Below, piece by piece: positions 8,827-16,334 of a stretch of 64,000 nt of DNA. The stretch is from Streptomyces formicae (lineage in GTDB: Bacteria; Actinomycetota; Actinomycetes; Streptomycetales; Streptomycetaceae), in NCBI RefSeq assembly GCF_022647665.1, contig NZ_CP071872.1:186001-250000 (forward strand). The letters run 5' to 3'. Both the position numbers and the translations under genes were made by a program. The notes under the pieces were generated by a model, which had not been told where the DNA came from, ran no database searches, and saw only the letters and a program-made list of their open reading frames with translations. How positions within the stretch are numbered: position 1 is the stretch's first letter; every line of letters starts with the position of its first letter.

Positions 8827-9960
8827 CTACGGGTGCAGCACGACTTTCGTGTAGCCCTCGATCCGCTTGTCGAACTTGTCGTACGCCGACGGCGCCTGGT
8901 CCAGCGGGAGCTCGTGCGAGACGACGAAGCTCGGCTTGGCACGGTCCTCGATGATCATGTCGCGCAGGTAGCGGTTGTAGCGCTTCACATTGCACTGCCC
9001 CGTGCCCATCTTCAGGCCCTTCTCGAACATCTTGCCGATCGAGACGAGGAGCATGCCGTGCTGGGCCTGCTCGTCCGGGCCGCCCGGGTCCGACGGTACG
9101 TACAGACCGGGTACGCCGAGCATCCCGGTGGCCCGTACCGTGCCGACCAGCGAGTTGAGGACGGTCGCCGGTTCCTCGCGGTCCGTGCCGTGGGCCGTCG
9201 CCTGGTAGCCGACGGCATCCACGCCCTTGTCCGTGCCGACGCCGTCGGTCTGGTCCTTGATCTGCTGGACGGGGTCGCCCTCGGCGAAGTTGATCGGGAC
9301 CGCGCCGATCTCCCTGGCCTTCTCCAGCCGCTCCGGGACCCGGTCCACGACGAACACCTTCCGTGCGCCGCGCAGCATCGCCGAGTACGCGGCCATGAGC
9401 CCGACCGGCCCGCCGCCGTACACCGCGACGCTCTCGCCCGGGCGCACCTGGGCGAGCTCACAGCCGTGGTAGCCGGTGGGGAAGATGTCGGCGAGCAGCA
9501 TGAAGTCCGTCTCGTGCTCGTTTCCCGGCGGGAGCTTCAGGCAGTTGAAGTCGGCATAGGGCACGCGCAGGTATTCCGCCTGGCCGCCGGGCCAGGGGCC
9601 CATCGCCACGTAGCCGTAGGCGCCGCCGGCGAAACCGGGGTTCACGGTCTGGCAGAAGCCGGTGAATCCCTCGTTGCAGTTGGTGCAGAATCCGCAGGCG
9701 ACGTTGAAGGGCATGACCACCCGGTCGCCTTCCTTGAGGGACATGACGCCCTGACCGGTCTCCTCGATGATCCCCATGTTCTCGTGCCCGAACACGATGC
9801 CGGGCTCGGCCGCGGTACGGCCCTCGTACATGTGCAGGTCGGAGCCGCATATCGCGGTCGACGTGATGCGTACGACGACGTCGTTCGGGTGCTCGATCGT
9901 GGGCTTGTCGACATCCTCGACCGCCACGGTGAACGGTCCCTTGTACACGACGGCCTTCAT
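8827..9960 (-). CDS. Glutathione-independent formaldehyde dehydrogenase-like zinc MDR
   Basis: 377 aa from the ATG at 9960, with GGAGGTGGC just upstream. Catalytic zinc ligands are Cys38 (ICGSDLHMYEGR) and His59/Glu60 (FGHENMG). Structural zinc is held by Cys89, 92, 95 and 103 (CGFCTNC then GFC). The NAD-binding motif is VYGGGPVGLMAAY. The insertion and the C-terminal stretch KMGTGQCNVKRYNRYLRDMI match the glutathione-independent FdhA-type subgroup, which dismutates or oxidises formaldehyde and other aldehydes. It is monocistronic. Substrate is inferred from subgroup resemblance. Confidence 0.9.
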   Translation of the reverse strand: MKAVVYKGPFTVAVEDVDKPTIEHPNDVVVRITSTAICGSDLHMYEGRTAAEPGIVFGHENMGIIEETGQGVMSLKEGDRVVMPFNVACGFCTNCNEGFTGFCQTVNPGFAGGAYGYVAMGPWPGGQAEYLRVPYADFNCLKLPPGNEHETDFMLLADIFPTGYHGCELAQVRPGESVAVYGGGPVGLMAAYSAMLRGARKVFVVDRVPERLEKAREIGAVPINFAEGDPVQQIKDQTDGVGTDKGVDAVGYQATAHGTDREEPATVLNSLVGTVRATGMLGVPGLYVPSDPGGPDEQAQHGMLLVSIGKMFEKGLKMGTGQCNVKRYNRYLRDMIIEDRAKPSFVVSHELPLDQAPSAYDKFDKRIEGYTKVVLHP

Positions 9961-10189
9961 GGCTGCCACCTCCGCTCGGCGATGCACGTGTGATTGCCGC
10001 CCCGCCCGCCCGCCCGTTCGGCGCCCCCTCGTTCCGGCCCTTTGGCGCCGCGCCATGTCAGCGTGACCCTTCTCTCAATGATTCTCCGGCCACCAGGATC
10101 GGACAACCCGGTAATCTCGGGAGGAATATCCGCCCCAGGTATGACGCCGAACGGGAGCGGACCGAGACGCGGAAGAAGGAGGGCGAGAA

Positions 10190-10381
10190 GTGGCAGCACA
10201 GCGGCTCGGGACCCTGCTCGTCCCAGTGCCCGGCCTGTCCGGCACCACCTACCCGGCCGGAACGACGGTGACTGTGCGCGGTCGCGGCGCGACGGTCGAC
10301 GCCTTTGTGAACGGCGACTGGCTTCCGCTCTCGTGGTGGGAGTTCTGCGACGGACTCCGCGAGGACGTCGCGGACCGCTGA
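10190..10381 (+). CDS. Small conserved hypothetical protein (63 aa)
   Basis: A GTG start at 10190 is preceded by GAAGGAGGG, an excellent ribosome site, which is the main reason to call it a gene. The 63 aa product is beta-rich (GTTYPAGTTVTVRGRGATVD, FVNGDWLPLSWWEFCDGL), soluble and not secreted. Glycine/Thr-rich strands suggest a small SH3-like or KOW-like barrel, but this is only an impression. It lies between the dehydrogenase and the archease gene without an obvious operon partner. Confidence 0.65.
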   Translation: MAAQRLGTLLVPVPGLSGTTYPAGTTVTVRGRGATVDAFVNGDWLPLSWWEFCDGLREDVADR

Positions 10382-10627
10382 CGGTCACCGACCGAACGCC
10401 GTCCCACCTGCGGTGATCGGTGACGCCGGCCTGCGGTGACCCTGCGGTGACCGTTGAGGCGGCGATGCGGGCTGCTTCAGCGGGCGCTGTCAGAGGCACC
10501 CGGTCCAGCTCCAGCGTGACGGGGCACGGGCCACCGGGGCACGGGGTGCTGCACGGCGCGGCCACCCGGGGGGAGGATGGAAGGGTCAGGAGTCAGGGAT
10601 CGCGCCCAGGGAAGCGGGGCGGCGGCG

Positions 10628-11062
10628 ATGGGACGGGGACACCTTGCCCGGCCGGGCGGGCACCGCAGTGTTCCGCACACCGCTGACCTGCGGGTCGAGG
10701 CATGGGCCCCGACACGTGAGGACTGCCTGGCGCACGCGGTGCGCGGCGTCGCCGAGGCGTTCGCCGACCTCGGCGGGGCGGCGGTCACCCGCACACGGGA
10801 TGTGATGATCCGGGCGGAGCGTGACGAGGAGCTTCTGGTGGCCCTGCTGGAGGAGTTCGTCTACTGGCTCGACACCGCGGGCGAGGTGCCGGTCGACGTC
10901 GAGATCACCCCGGTCCGGGGCGGGTTGCAGGTGGGCTTCCAGGTCGCGGACGTCGACGCGCTGCCGCTGATCGGCGCGGTGCCGAAGGCCGTGACCCTGC
11001 ATGAGCTGGCGTTCGCCCGCGGGCCCGAGGGCTGGCGCTGCTCGGTGACGCTGGACGTGTAG
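10628..11062 (+). CDS. Archease
   Basis: About 144 aa from the ATG at 10628, which fits the family length; an upstream ATG at 10577 (161 aa) has its purine-rich site too close. Archease hallmarks are the strand HTADLRVEAWAPT with the Asp ligand, ELLVALLEEFVYWLD, and AVTLHELAF near the C-terminus. Archease accelerates RtcB by promoting guanylylation and multiple turnover. The rtcB gene follows 24 bp downstream, so the two are almost certainly one operon. Confidence 0.9.
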   Translation: MGRGHLARPGGHRSVPHTADLRVEAWAPTREDCLAHAVRGVAEAFADLGGAAVTRTRDVMIRAERDEELLVALLEEFVYWLDTAGEVPVDVEITPVRGGLQVGFQVADVDALPLIGAVPKAVTLHELAFARGPEGWRCSVTLDV

Positions 11063-11086
11063 GGGGACCACAGGAGGCGATCGATC

Positions 11087-12529
11087 GTGGTCAGGACAGT
11101 CGAGAAGACCGTCGAGGTCGTCAAGGAAGGCCCCTTCCGGTTCCGTATCGACCGGCACGGGGACATGCGCGTGCCGGGCGTGGTGTTCGCCAGCCACGCC
11201 CTGCTGCCCGAGGCCGCCGGCGACCAGGCCCTGCTCCAGGTCGTGAACGTGGCCACGCTCCCGGGGATCGTCATGGCCTCGTACGCGATGCCGGACGTGC
11301 ACTGGGGCTACGGCTTCCCCATCGGCGGCGTCGCCGCGACCGACACGGCGTCCGGGGGCGTGATCTCGCCCGGCGGCGTCGGCTTCGACATCTCCTGCGG
11401 GGTGCGGCTGCTCGCGGCGGGCGACGACCGCGACGCGCTCGCTCCGCACCGCCTCCGGCGCCTGATGGACGAGCTCGGCAGGTGCATTCCCCGAGGAGCG
11501 GGGCGGGGCGCGGTGTGGCAGGTCGGCCGGGCCGAGCTGGAGCACGTCCTGACGGACGGCGCACGGTACGCGGTCGAGCGCGGGCACGGCGTCGCCCGCG
11601 ACCTGTGGCGCTGCGAGGACGAAGGGGTGCTGCCCGGGGCCGACCCCGGCCAGGTCAGCGACCGCTCCGTGGAGCGCGGCCTCGGGCAGCTCGGCAGCCT
11701 GGGCTCGGGCAACCACTTCCTGGAGGTGCAGGCGGTCGAGACCGTCTACGACGAGGCCGCGGCCGGGGCGATGGGGCTGCGGGAACGGCAGGTCTGCGTG
11801 ATGATCCACTGCGGCTCGCGCGGCCTCGGGCACCAGATCTGCACCGATCACGTCCGCACCATGGACCGTGCGATGGCGCGGTACGGCATCGAGGTCCCTG
11901 ACCGGCAGCTCGCCTGCGTCCCCGTGGACTCGGAGGAGGGCCGCGCGTACCTGGCGGCGATGGCCGTCGCGGCCAACTACGCCCGCGCCAACCGCCAGTT
12001 GCTGTCCGAGGCGGCCCGGCGGGCCTTCGCCGACACGGTCGGCTGCGGTCTCGACCTGGTGTACGACATCTCCCACAACCTCGCCAAGCTGGAGACGCAC
12101 CAGGTCGCGGGGGCCCCGCTGCGGCTGTGCGTGCACCGCAAGGGAGCCACCCGTGCCCTGTCGGCGGGCCACCCCGAACTGCCGCGCGACCTGGCCGGGT
12201 TCGGCCAGCCCGTGCTCATCCCGGGGACCATGGGCACCGCCTCGTACGTGCTGGCCGGCGTACCGGGCGGCGGGGCCTGGCACTCGACCTGCCACGGTGC
12301 CGGGCGGGTGCGCAGCAGGCACCGCGCCGCCCGGGAGGTCGACGGGCAGCAGCTGCGCTCGGAGCTGGAGGCGCAGGGGATCGCGGTACGGGGCACCTCC
12401 TGGCGCGGACTCGCCGAGGAGGCCCCGACGGCGTACAAGGACATCGACCGCGTCGTGGAGGCGAGCGAGGGCGCGGGGCTGTGCCGCAAGGTGGCCCGGC
12501 TGGTCCCGCTGGGGGTCGTCAAGGGCTGA
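11087..12529 (+). CDS. rtcB: RtcB RNA-splicing ligase
   Basis: 480 aa from GTG 11087, with CAGGAGG 8 bp upstream. RtcB joins 2',3'-cyclic phosphate and 5'-hydroxyl RNA ends through a covalent guanylyl-histidine with Mn2+. Visible motifs are [31 protein letters not shown] (Mn-binding Cys), [32 protein letters not shown], and CHGAGR with the guanylylated His. Length and motifs match functional enzymes. The archease gene precedes it. It probably repairs RNA cut by ribotoxins or stress nucleases, notable because this window ends in an RNase-toxin array. Confidence 0.95.
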   Translation: MVRTVEKTVEVVKEGPFRFRIDRHGDMRVPGVVFASHALLPEAAGDQALLQVVNVATLPGIVMASYAMPDVHWGYGFPIGGVAATDTASGGVISPGGVGFDISCGVRLLAAGDDRDALAPHRLRRLMDELGRCIPRGAGRGAVWQVGRAELEHVLTDGARYAVERGHGVARDLWRCEDEGVLPGADPGQVSDRSVERGLGQLGSLGSGNHFLEVQAVETVYDEAAAGAMGLRERQVCVMIHCGSRGLGHQICTDHVRTMDRAMARYGIEVPDRQLACVPVDSEEGRAYLAAMAVAANYARANRQLLSEAARRAFADTVGCGLDLVYDISHNLAKLETHQVAGAPLRLCVHRKGATRALSAGHPELPRDLAGFGQPVLIPGTMGTASYVLAGVPGGGAWHSTCHGAGRVRSRHRAAREVDGQQLRSELEAQGIAVRGTSWRGLAEEAPTAYKDIDRVVEASEGAGLCRKVARLVPLGVVKG

Positions 12530-12636
12530 CGCCGCGCTGACACTGCGGGCCACATGGCGCCGCCAGGCGGTCATGCGCGCCTTTTGTGTCGTATCGCCAC
12601 TATTTTGTGGCGGTGTCGGCGACGAAGGGACACGGC

Positions 12637-13998
12637 ATGCACCGCACGCGATGGGCCGCGCTGCTGGCCCATCCCGCGCGGGTGGTGGTCGGCGCCTTCG
12701 CCGCGGCCATCGCGTTCGGTACCGCGCTGCTCGTCCTCCCCGTGTCGGCGGCGAACGGGCTGCCGACCGGCGTGGTGCCCGCCGTGTTCACCGCGACCGG
12801 CGCGATGTCCGGCGGGCTGTCCCTCGTCGACACGGGCACTCACTGGAGCCTGTTCGGCGAACTGGTGGTGCTCGGCCTCATCCAGTTCGGCGGCTTCGGC
12901 ATCATGGCGTTCGCCTCCCTCCTCGGGCTGCTGGTCTCCGGCCGGCTCCGGCTGAGCCTTCAGCTGACCGCGCAGGCCGAGACGAGGAGCCTGGGCATCG
13001 GGGACGTCCGCAGAGTGCTGCTCGGCATCGCCCGGATCACCGCCGCCGTGGAGCTCACGGCCGCCGTCTGGCTGGCGCTGCGCTTCCACTTCGGCCAGGG
13101 GCAGCCGATCGGGCAGGCGGCGTACTCCGGGCTGTTCCACGCGGTCTCCGCCTTCAACAACGCCGGATTCGGACTGCGTCAGGACAACCTCGTCGGCTAC
13201 GCCTCCGACTTCTGGGTCCTGGCGCCGATCGCGCTGGCCTGCATCCTCGGCAGCATCGGCTTCCCGGTCCTGCTCGAACTGCTGCGCAGCCGCCGCCGGG
13301 GTACGTTCGCCCGCTCCGCCCGCCACTGGTCGCTGCACACCCGGCTCACGCTGTTCACCACCGCCGTACTGCTCGCCGCCGGCAGCGTCCTCACCTGGCT
13401 GCTGGAGTGGACCAACCCCGGCACGCTCGCCCCGCTCGCCTGGCCGGACAAGCTCATGAACGGCTTCTTCAACGCCGTCACCGCCCGTACGGCGGGCTTC
13501 AACAGCGTCGACGTCGGGGAGATGCGGCCCGCGACCCTGCTCGTGACCACCGTCCTGATGTTCATCGGCGGCGGCAGCGCGAGCACCGCGGGCGGCATCA
13601 AGGTCACCACCTTCGCCCTGCTCGCCGCCGCGATCCTGGCCGAGGCCCGCGGCGACACGGCGGTGGAGGTGATGGGCCGCCGGGTCGCGCCCGGCGTCGT
13701 GCGCCAGGCGCTGACCGTCGCCCTGCTGGGCGTGGGCGCGGTGATGCTCGCCACCATCATCGTGCTCACGATCAGCGACGAGTCGATGGAGGCGGTCCTC
13801 TTCGAGACCACCTCGGCGTTCGGCACCTGCGGACTGACCACGGGCATCACCGCCGATCTGCCGGTCGCCGGGCAACTCGTCCTGATCGCCCTGATGTTCG
13901 TCGGCCGACTCGGCCCGATCACCCTCGCCTCCGCGCTCGCGCTGCGCGAACGCGGCCGCCGCTACCAGCTGCCCGAGGAGCGACCCGTCATTGGCTAG
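12637..13998 (+). CDS. TrkH/KtrB-family potassium channel subunit
   Basis: 453 aa from ATG 12637 with GACGAAGGGA upstream. It has about eight to ten membrane spans arranged as four M1-P-M2 repeats. P-loop segments are TGAMSGGLSLVDTG, HAVSAFNNAGFGL, NAVTARTAGFNSVD and TTSAFGTCGLTTGI, each with the Gly of the selectivity filter. IGGGSASTAGGIKVTT is the gating loop. It carries K+ (or Na+/K+) into the cell. The last 8 bp overlap the RCK-domain partner, so the two subunits are translationally coupled. Confidence 0.94.
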   Translation: MHRTRWAALLAHPARVVVGAFAAAIAFGTALLVLPVSAANGLPTGVVPAVFTATGAMSGGLSLVDTGTHWSLFGELVVLGLIQFGGFGIMAFASLLGLLVSGRLRLSLQLTAQAETRSLGIGDVRRVLLGIARITAAVELTAAVWLALRFHFGQGQPIGQAAYSGLFHAVSAFNNAGFGLRQDNLVGYASDFWVLAPIALACILGSIGFPVLLELLRSRRRGTFARSARHWSLHTRLTLFTTAVLLAAGSVLTWLLEWTNPGTLAPLAWPDKLMNGFFNAVTARTAGFNSVDVGEMRPATLLVTTVLMFIGGGSASTAGGIKVTTFALLAAAILAEARGDTAVEVMGRRVAPGVVRQALTVALLGVGAVMLATIIVLTISDESMEAVLFETTSAFGTCGLTTGITADLPVAGQLVLIALMFVGRLGPITLASALALRERGRRYQLPEERPVIG

Positions 13999-14737
13999 AT
14001 CCCGATACCTGGACCGGCTGCGCCGCCGCGGCGTCCGGCGGCCCTCCGACCGCGGCGCCCCCGCCCCGCGTACAGGCGACTCCCGGAGCGACCTCCGGGT
14101 CGCCGTGATCGGGCTGGGACGCTTCGGATGCTCGCTCGGCGCCGAACTGATGCGCCGCGGCTGGGACGTCCTCGGCATCGACTCCGACGCCGCCATGGTG
14201 CAGCGGATGCGCGACGTACTGACCCACGCGGCCACAGCGGACTGCACCGACCCCGAGGCCCTGGACCAGCTCGGGGTCGCCGAGTTCTCCCGCGCCGTCG
14301 TCGCCATCGGCGACTCCCTGGAGGCCAGCGTCCTGGTCGCCTCCAACCTCGCCGACGCGGGTGTGCCCCACATCTGGGCCAAGGCCGTCAGCCGCCAGCA
14401 CGGCAGGATCCTGGAACGGGTCGGCGCCCACCATGTGGTCCTGCCCGAGCAGGACATGGGCGAGCGGGTGGCGCACCTGGTCACCGGCCGGATGCTCGAC
14501 TTCATCGAGTTCGACGACGACTATGCCCTGGCCAAGACCGTCGCACCGGCGTGCGCGACCGGACGCCCGCTCGGCGAGCTGAGGGTCCGCGCCACGTACG
14601 GCATCACCGTCGTCGGCATCAAGCGCTCCGGCGAGGACTTCACGTACGCCACCGCGGAGACGGTCGTACGCCGAGGGGACATCGTCATCGTCACCGGACG
14701 GACCCGGGCGGTGGAGACCTTCGCCGAACTCGTGTGA
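13991..14737 (+). CDS. TrkA/KtrA-type NAD-binding K+ uptake regulator
   Basis: 248 aa from a TTG at 13991 overlapping the channel gene by 8 bp. After a basic tail of about 33 residues, the RCK_N Rossmann domain begins with VAVIGLGRFGCSLGAEL and has the acidic LGIDSDAAMV at the end of beta-2. The RCK_C domain occupies about residues 165-248 (GRPLGELRVRATYGITVVGI, GDIVIVTG). It gates the TrkH-type channel in response to nucleotides or c-di-AMP. Only one RCK_N/RCK_C pair is present, as in KtrA. Confidence 0.93.
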   Translation: MARSRYLDRLRRRGVRRPSDRGAPAPRTGDSRSDLRVAVIGLGRFGCSLGAELMRRGWDVLGIDSDAAMVQRMRDVLTHAATADCTDPEALDQLGVAEFSRAVVAIGDSLEASVLVASNLADAGVPHIWAKAVSRQHGRILERVGAHHVVLPEQDMGERVAHLVTGRMLDFIEFDDDYALAKTVAPACATGRPLGELRVRATYGITVVGIKRSGEDFTYATAETVVRRGDIVIVTGRTRAVETFAELV

Positions 14738-14769
14738 CCGCGCCCGGGGCCGCGTATCCGCCGTACCCC

Positions 14770-15456
14770 TCAGGACTGGTCGGCCGCGCGGTCCAGACCC
14801 AGCTCCAGACCCAGCTCCAGGTCCAGGTGCGGAAGGTGGTGCCCGAAGCGCTCCCGCTTCGTGCGCAGATAGAAGATGTTCTCCTCGCGGGGCGTCGTCA
14901 GCAGCGGCACCTGTTCGGTGACCTTGATGCCGTGCCGCAGCAACGCCTCGCGCTTGCGCGGGTTGTTGGACAGCAGCCGTACGGATCGCACACCGAGGTC
15001 GTGGAGGATGTCCGCCGCCACCCGGTAGTCGCGGGCGTCCGCCGGCAGCCCGAGCGCGAGATTGGCCTCGACGGTGTCCATCCCCTCCGCCTGGAGCTGC
15101 ATCGCCCGGAGTTTCGCCAACAGGCCGATCCCCCGCCCCTCGTGGCCCTGGAGATAGACGAGCGCGCCGCGCCCTTCGCGCACGATGGCGCGCAGCGCCG
15201 CGGACAACTGGTCCCCGCACTCGCAGTGCCGGGAACCGAACGCGTCGCCCGTCAGACACTCCGAATGCACACGGGTGAGCGCATCGTCCCCCTCGATGTC
15301 GCCGTACACCAGCGCCATGTGTTCGTCCCCGCTTTTCCGGTCCAGATAACCGACGGCGAGAAAAACACCGTATTCGGTGGAGAGTTGGACAGTTGCCATG
15401 CGTTCGGTGCCGGTTGAACGAGCACCGTCGCGGTGTACGCCATAGCTGTCTGTCAT
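14770..15456 (-). CDS. GTP cyclohydrolase II homologue with Met at the specificity position
   Basis: 228 aa. Zinc ligands are Cys67 (HSECLTGD), Cys78 and Cys80 (SRHCECG). The GTP-binding and catalytic segments LVYLQGHEGRGIGLL and RLLSNNPRKREAL are intact. The residue aligning with E. coli RibA Tyr105 is Met119 (KLRAMQLQ). In a published Streptomyces coelicolor paralogue this change makes the enzyme keep the formyl group, yielding the FAPy nucleotide instead of the fully processed diaminopyrimidine. The C-terminus has a duplicated LELGLELGL tail. It diverges from a creatininase-family gene 68 bp away. A role in ordinary riboflavin synthesis is less likely, as no other rib genes are present. 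Confidence 0.9.
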   Translation of the reverse strand: MTDSYGVHRDGARSTGTERMATVQLSTEYGVFLAVGYLDRKSGDEHMALVYGDIEGDDALTRVHSECLTGDAFGSRHCECGDQLSAALRAIVREGRGALVYLQGHEGRGIGLLAKLRAMQLQAEGMDTVEANLALGLPADARDYRVAADILHDLGVRSVRLLSNNPRKREALLRHGIKVTEQVPLLTTPREENIFYLRTKRERFGHHLPHLDLELGLELGLDRAADQS

Positions 15457-15524
15457 GACCGGATCCTATCGGGTAGCCTCTGGGAAATGGGCTCGGAAAA
15501 GGGGCGGGGAAGGGGACGGGGAAG

Positions 15525-16334
15525 ATGAAAGGCCCGCACGCGGGAGCCCCGGTACGGGGACTTCTGCCGCTGGACACGACGCTGGACGCGGGCGCGGGGC
15601 GGGCCGGTGCCGCGGTCCTGCCCATCGGCAGCTTCGAGCAACACGGGCCGTATCTCCCCCTGATGACGGACACGCTCATAGCCTGCGCCATCGCCCGGGA
15701 GGTCGCCGCCGCGTATCCGGTCCTCCGGCTGCCCCCGGTGACGGTGTCCTGCTCGCACGAGCACGCGGCCTGGCCGGGGACCGTGAGCATTTCCGCCGCG
15801 ACGCTGTACGCCGTCGTGCGGGACATCGCCGATTCGCTGCGCCGCTCCGGCGTCGGCAGTCTGATCCTGATCAACGGCCACGGCGGAAACTACGTCCTGC
15901 GCAACATCGTCCAGGAGTCCGCAGGTTCCACGGGGTCCGCCGGGTCCGCCGGGTCTGCCGGGAGCGGCACGCGCATGGCGCTTTTCCCGGGGCCGTCCGA
16001 CTGGAGTGCGGCAAGGCACCGCGCGGGTGTGCGGACGCCGTCGCACAGCGATATGCACGCCGGTGAGTTGGAGACGTCCATCCTGCTGCACGAGGATCCG
16101 GAACTCGTCCGCTCCGGCCATATGACCTCCGATTTCCTCGCCGACGACCGCGAGCATTTCCTGACCCTGGGATTGCGTGCCTATACGGAGACCGGAGTGA
16201 TCGGCCGGCCGTCCTTGGCAACCGCCGAGAAGGGCAAGGAATTGCTCGCCGGACTCACCGAATCGTTCGCCGGGTATTTCTCGCTGCTGGCCCCCGCGGA
16301 ATCCACGGACCCGGCGCCGGGGGAGGCACGGTGA
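15525..16334 (+). CDS. Creatininase-family amidohydrolase, candidate formamide hydrolase
   Basis: 269 aa. Metal ligands typical of creatininase/ArfB/MftE proteins are visible: GSFEQHGPYLPLMTDT (Glu38, His40, Asp49), SHEHAAWPGT, LINGHGGN and DMHAGELETS. In archaea the ArfB branch removes the formyl group from FAPy nucleotide, the product expected from the adjacent Met-type GTP cyclohydrolase II, so the same step is proposed here. Residues near 133-146 are a Ser/Ala/Gly 9 bp-repeat insertion absent from typical members. Its end overlaps the downstream reductase by 4 bp (translational coupling). Confidence 0.85.
   Translation: MKGPHAGAPVRGLLPLDTTLDAGAGRAGAAVLPIGSFEQHGPYLPLMTDTLIACAIAREVAAAYPVLRLPPVTVSCSHEHAAWPGTVSISAATLYAVVRDIADSLRRSGVGSLILINGHGGNYVLRNIVQESAGSTGSAGSAGSAGSGTRMALFPGPSDWSAARHRAGVRTPSHSDMHAGELETSILLHEDPELVRSGHMTSDFLADDREHFLTLGLRAYTETGVIGRPSLATAEKGKELLAGLTESFAGYFSLLAPAESTDPAPGEAR

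Noticed and set aside
10586..12574. 662-codon minus-strand frame opposite archease and rtcB
   Set aside because: No recognisable domain; it mirrors two well-identified plus-strand genes.
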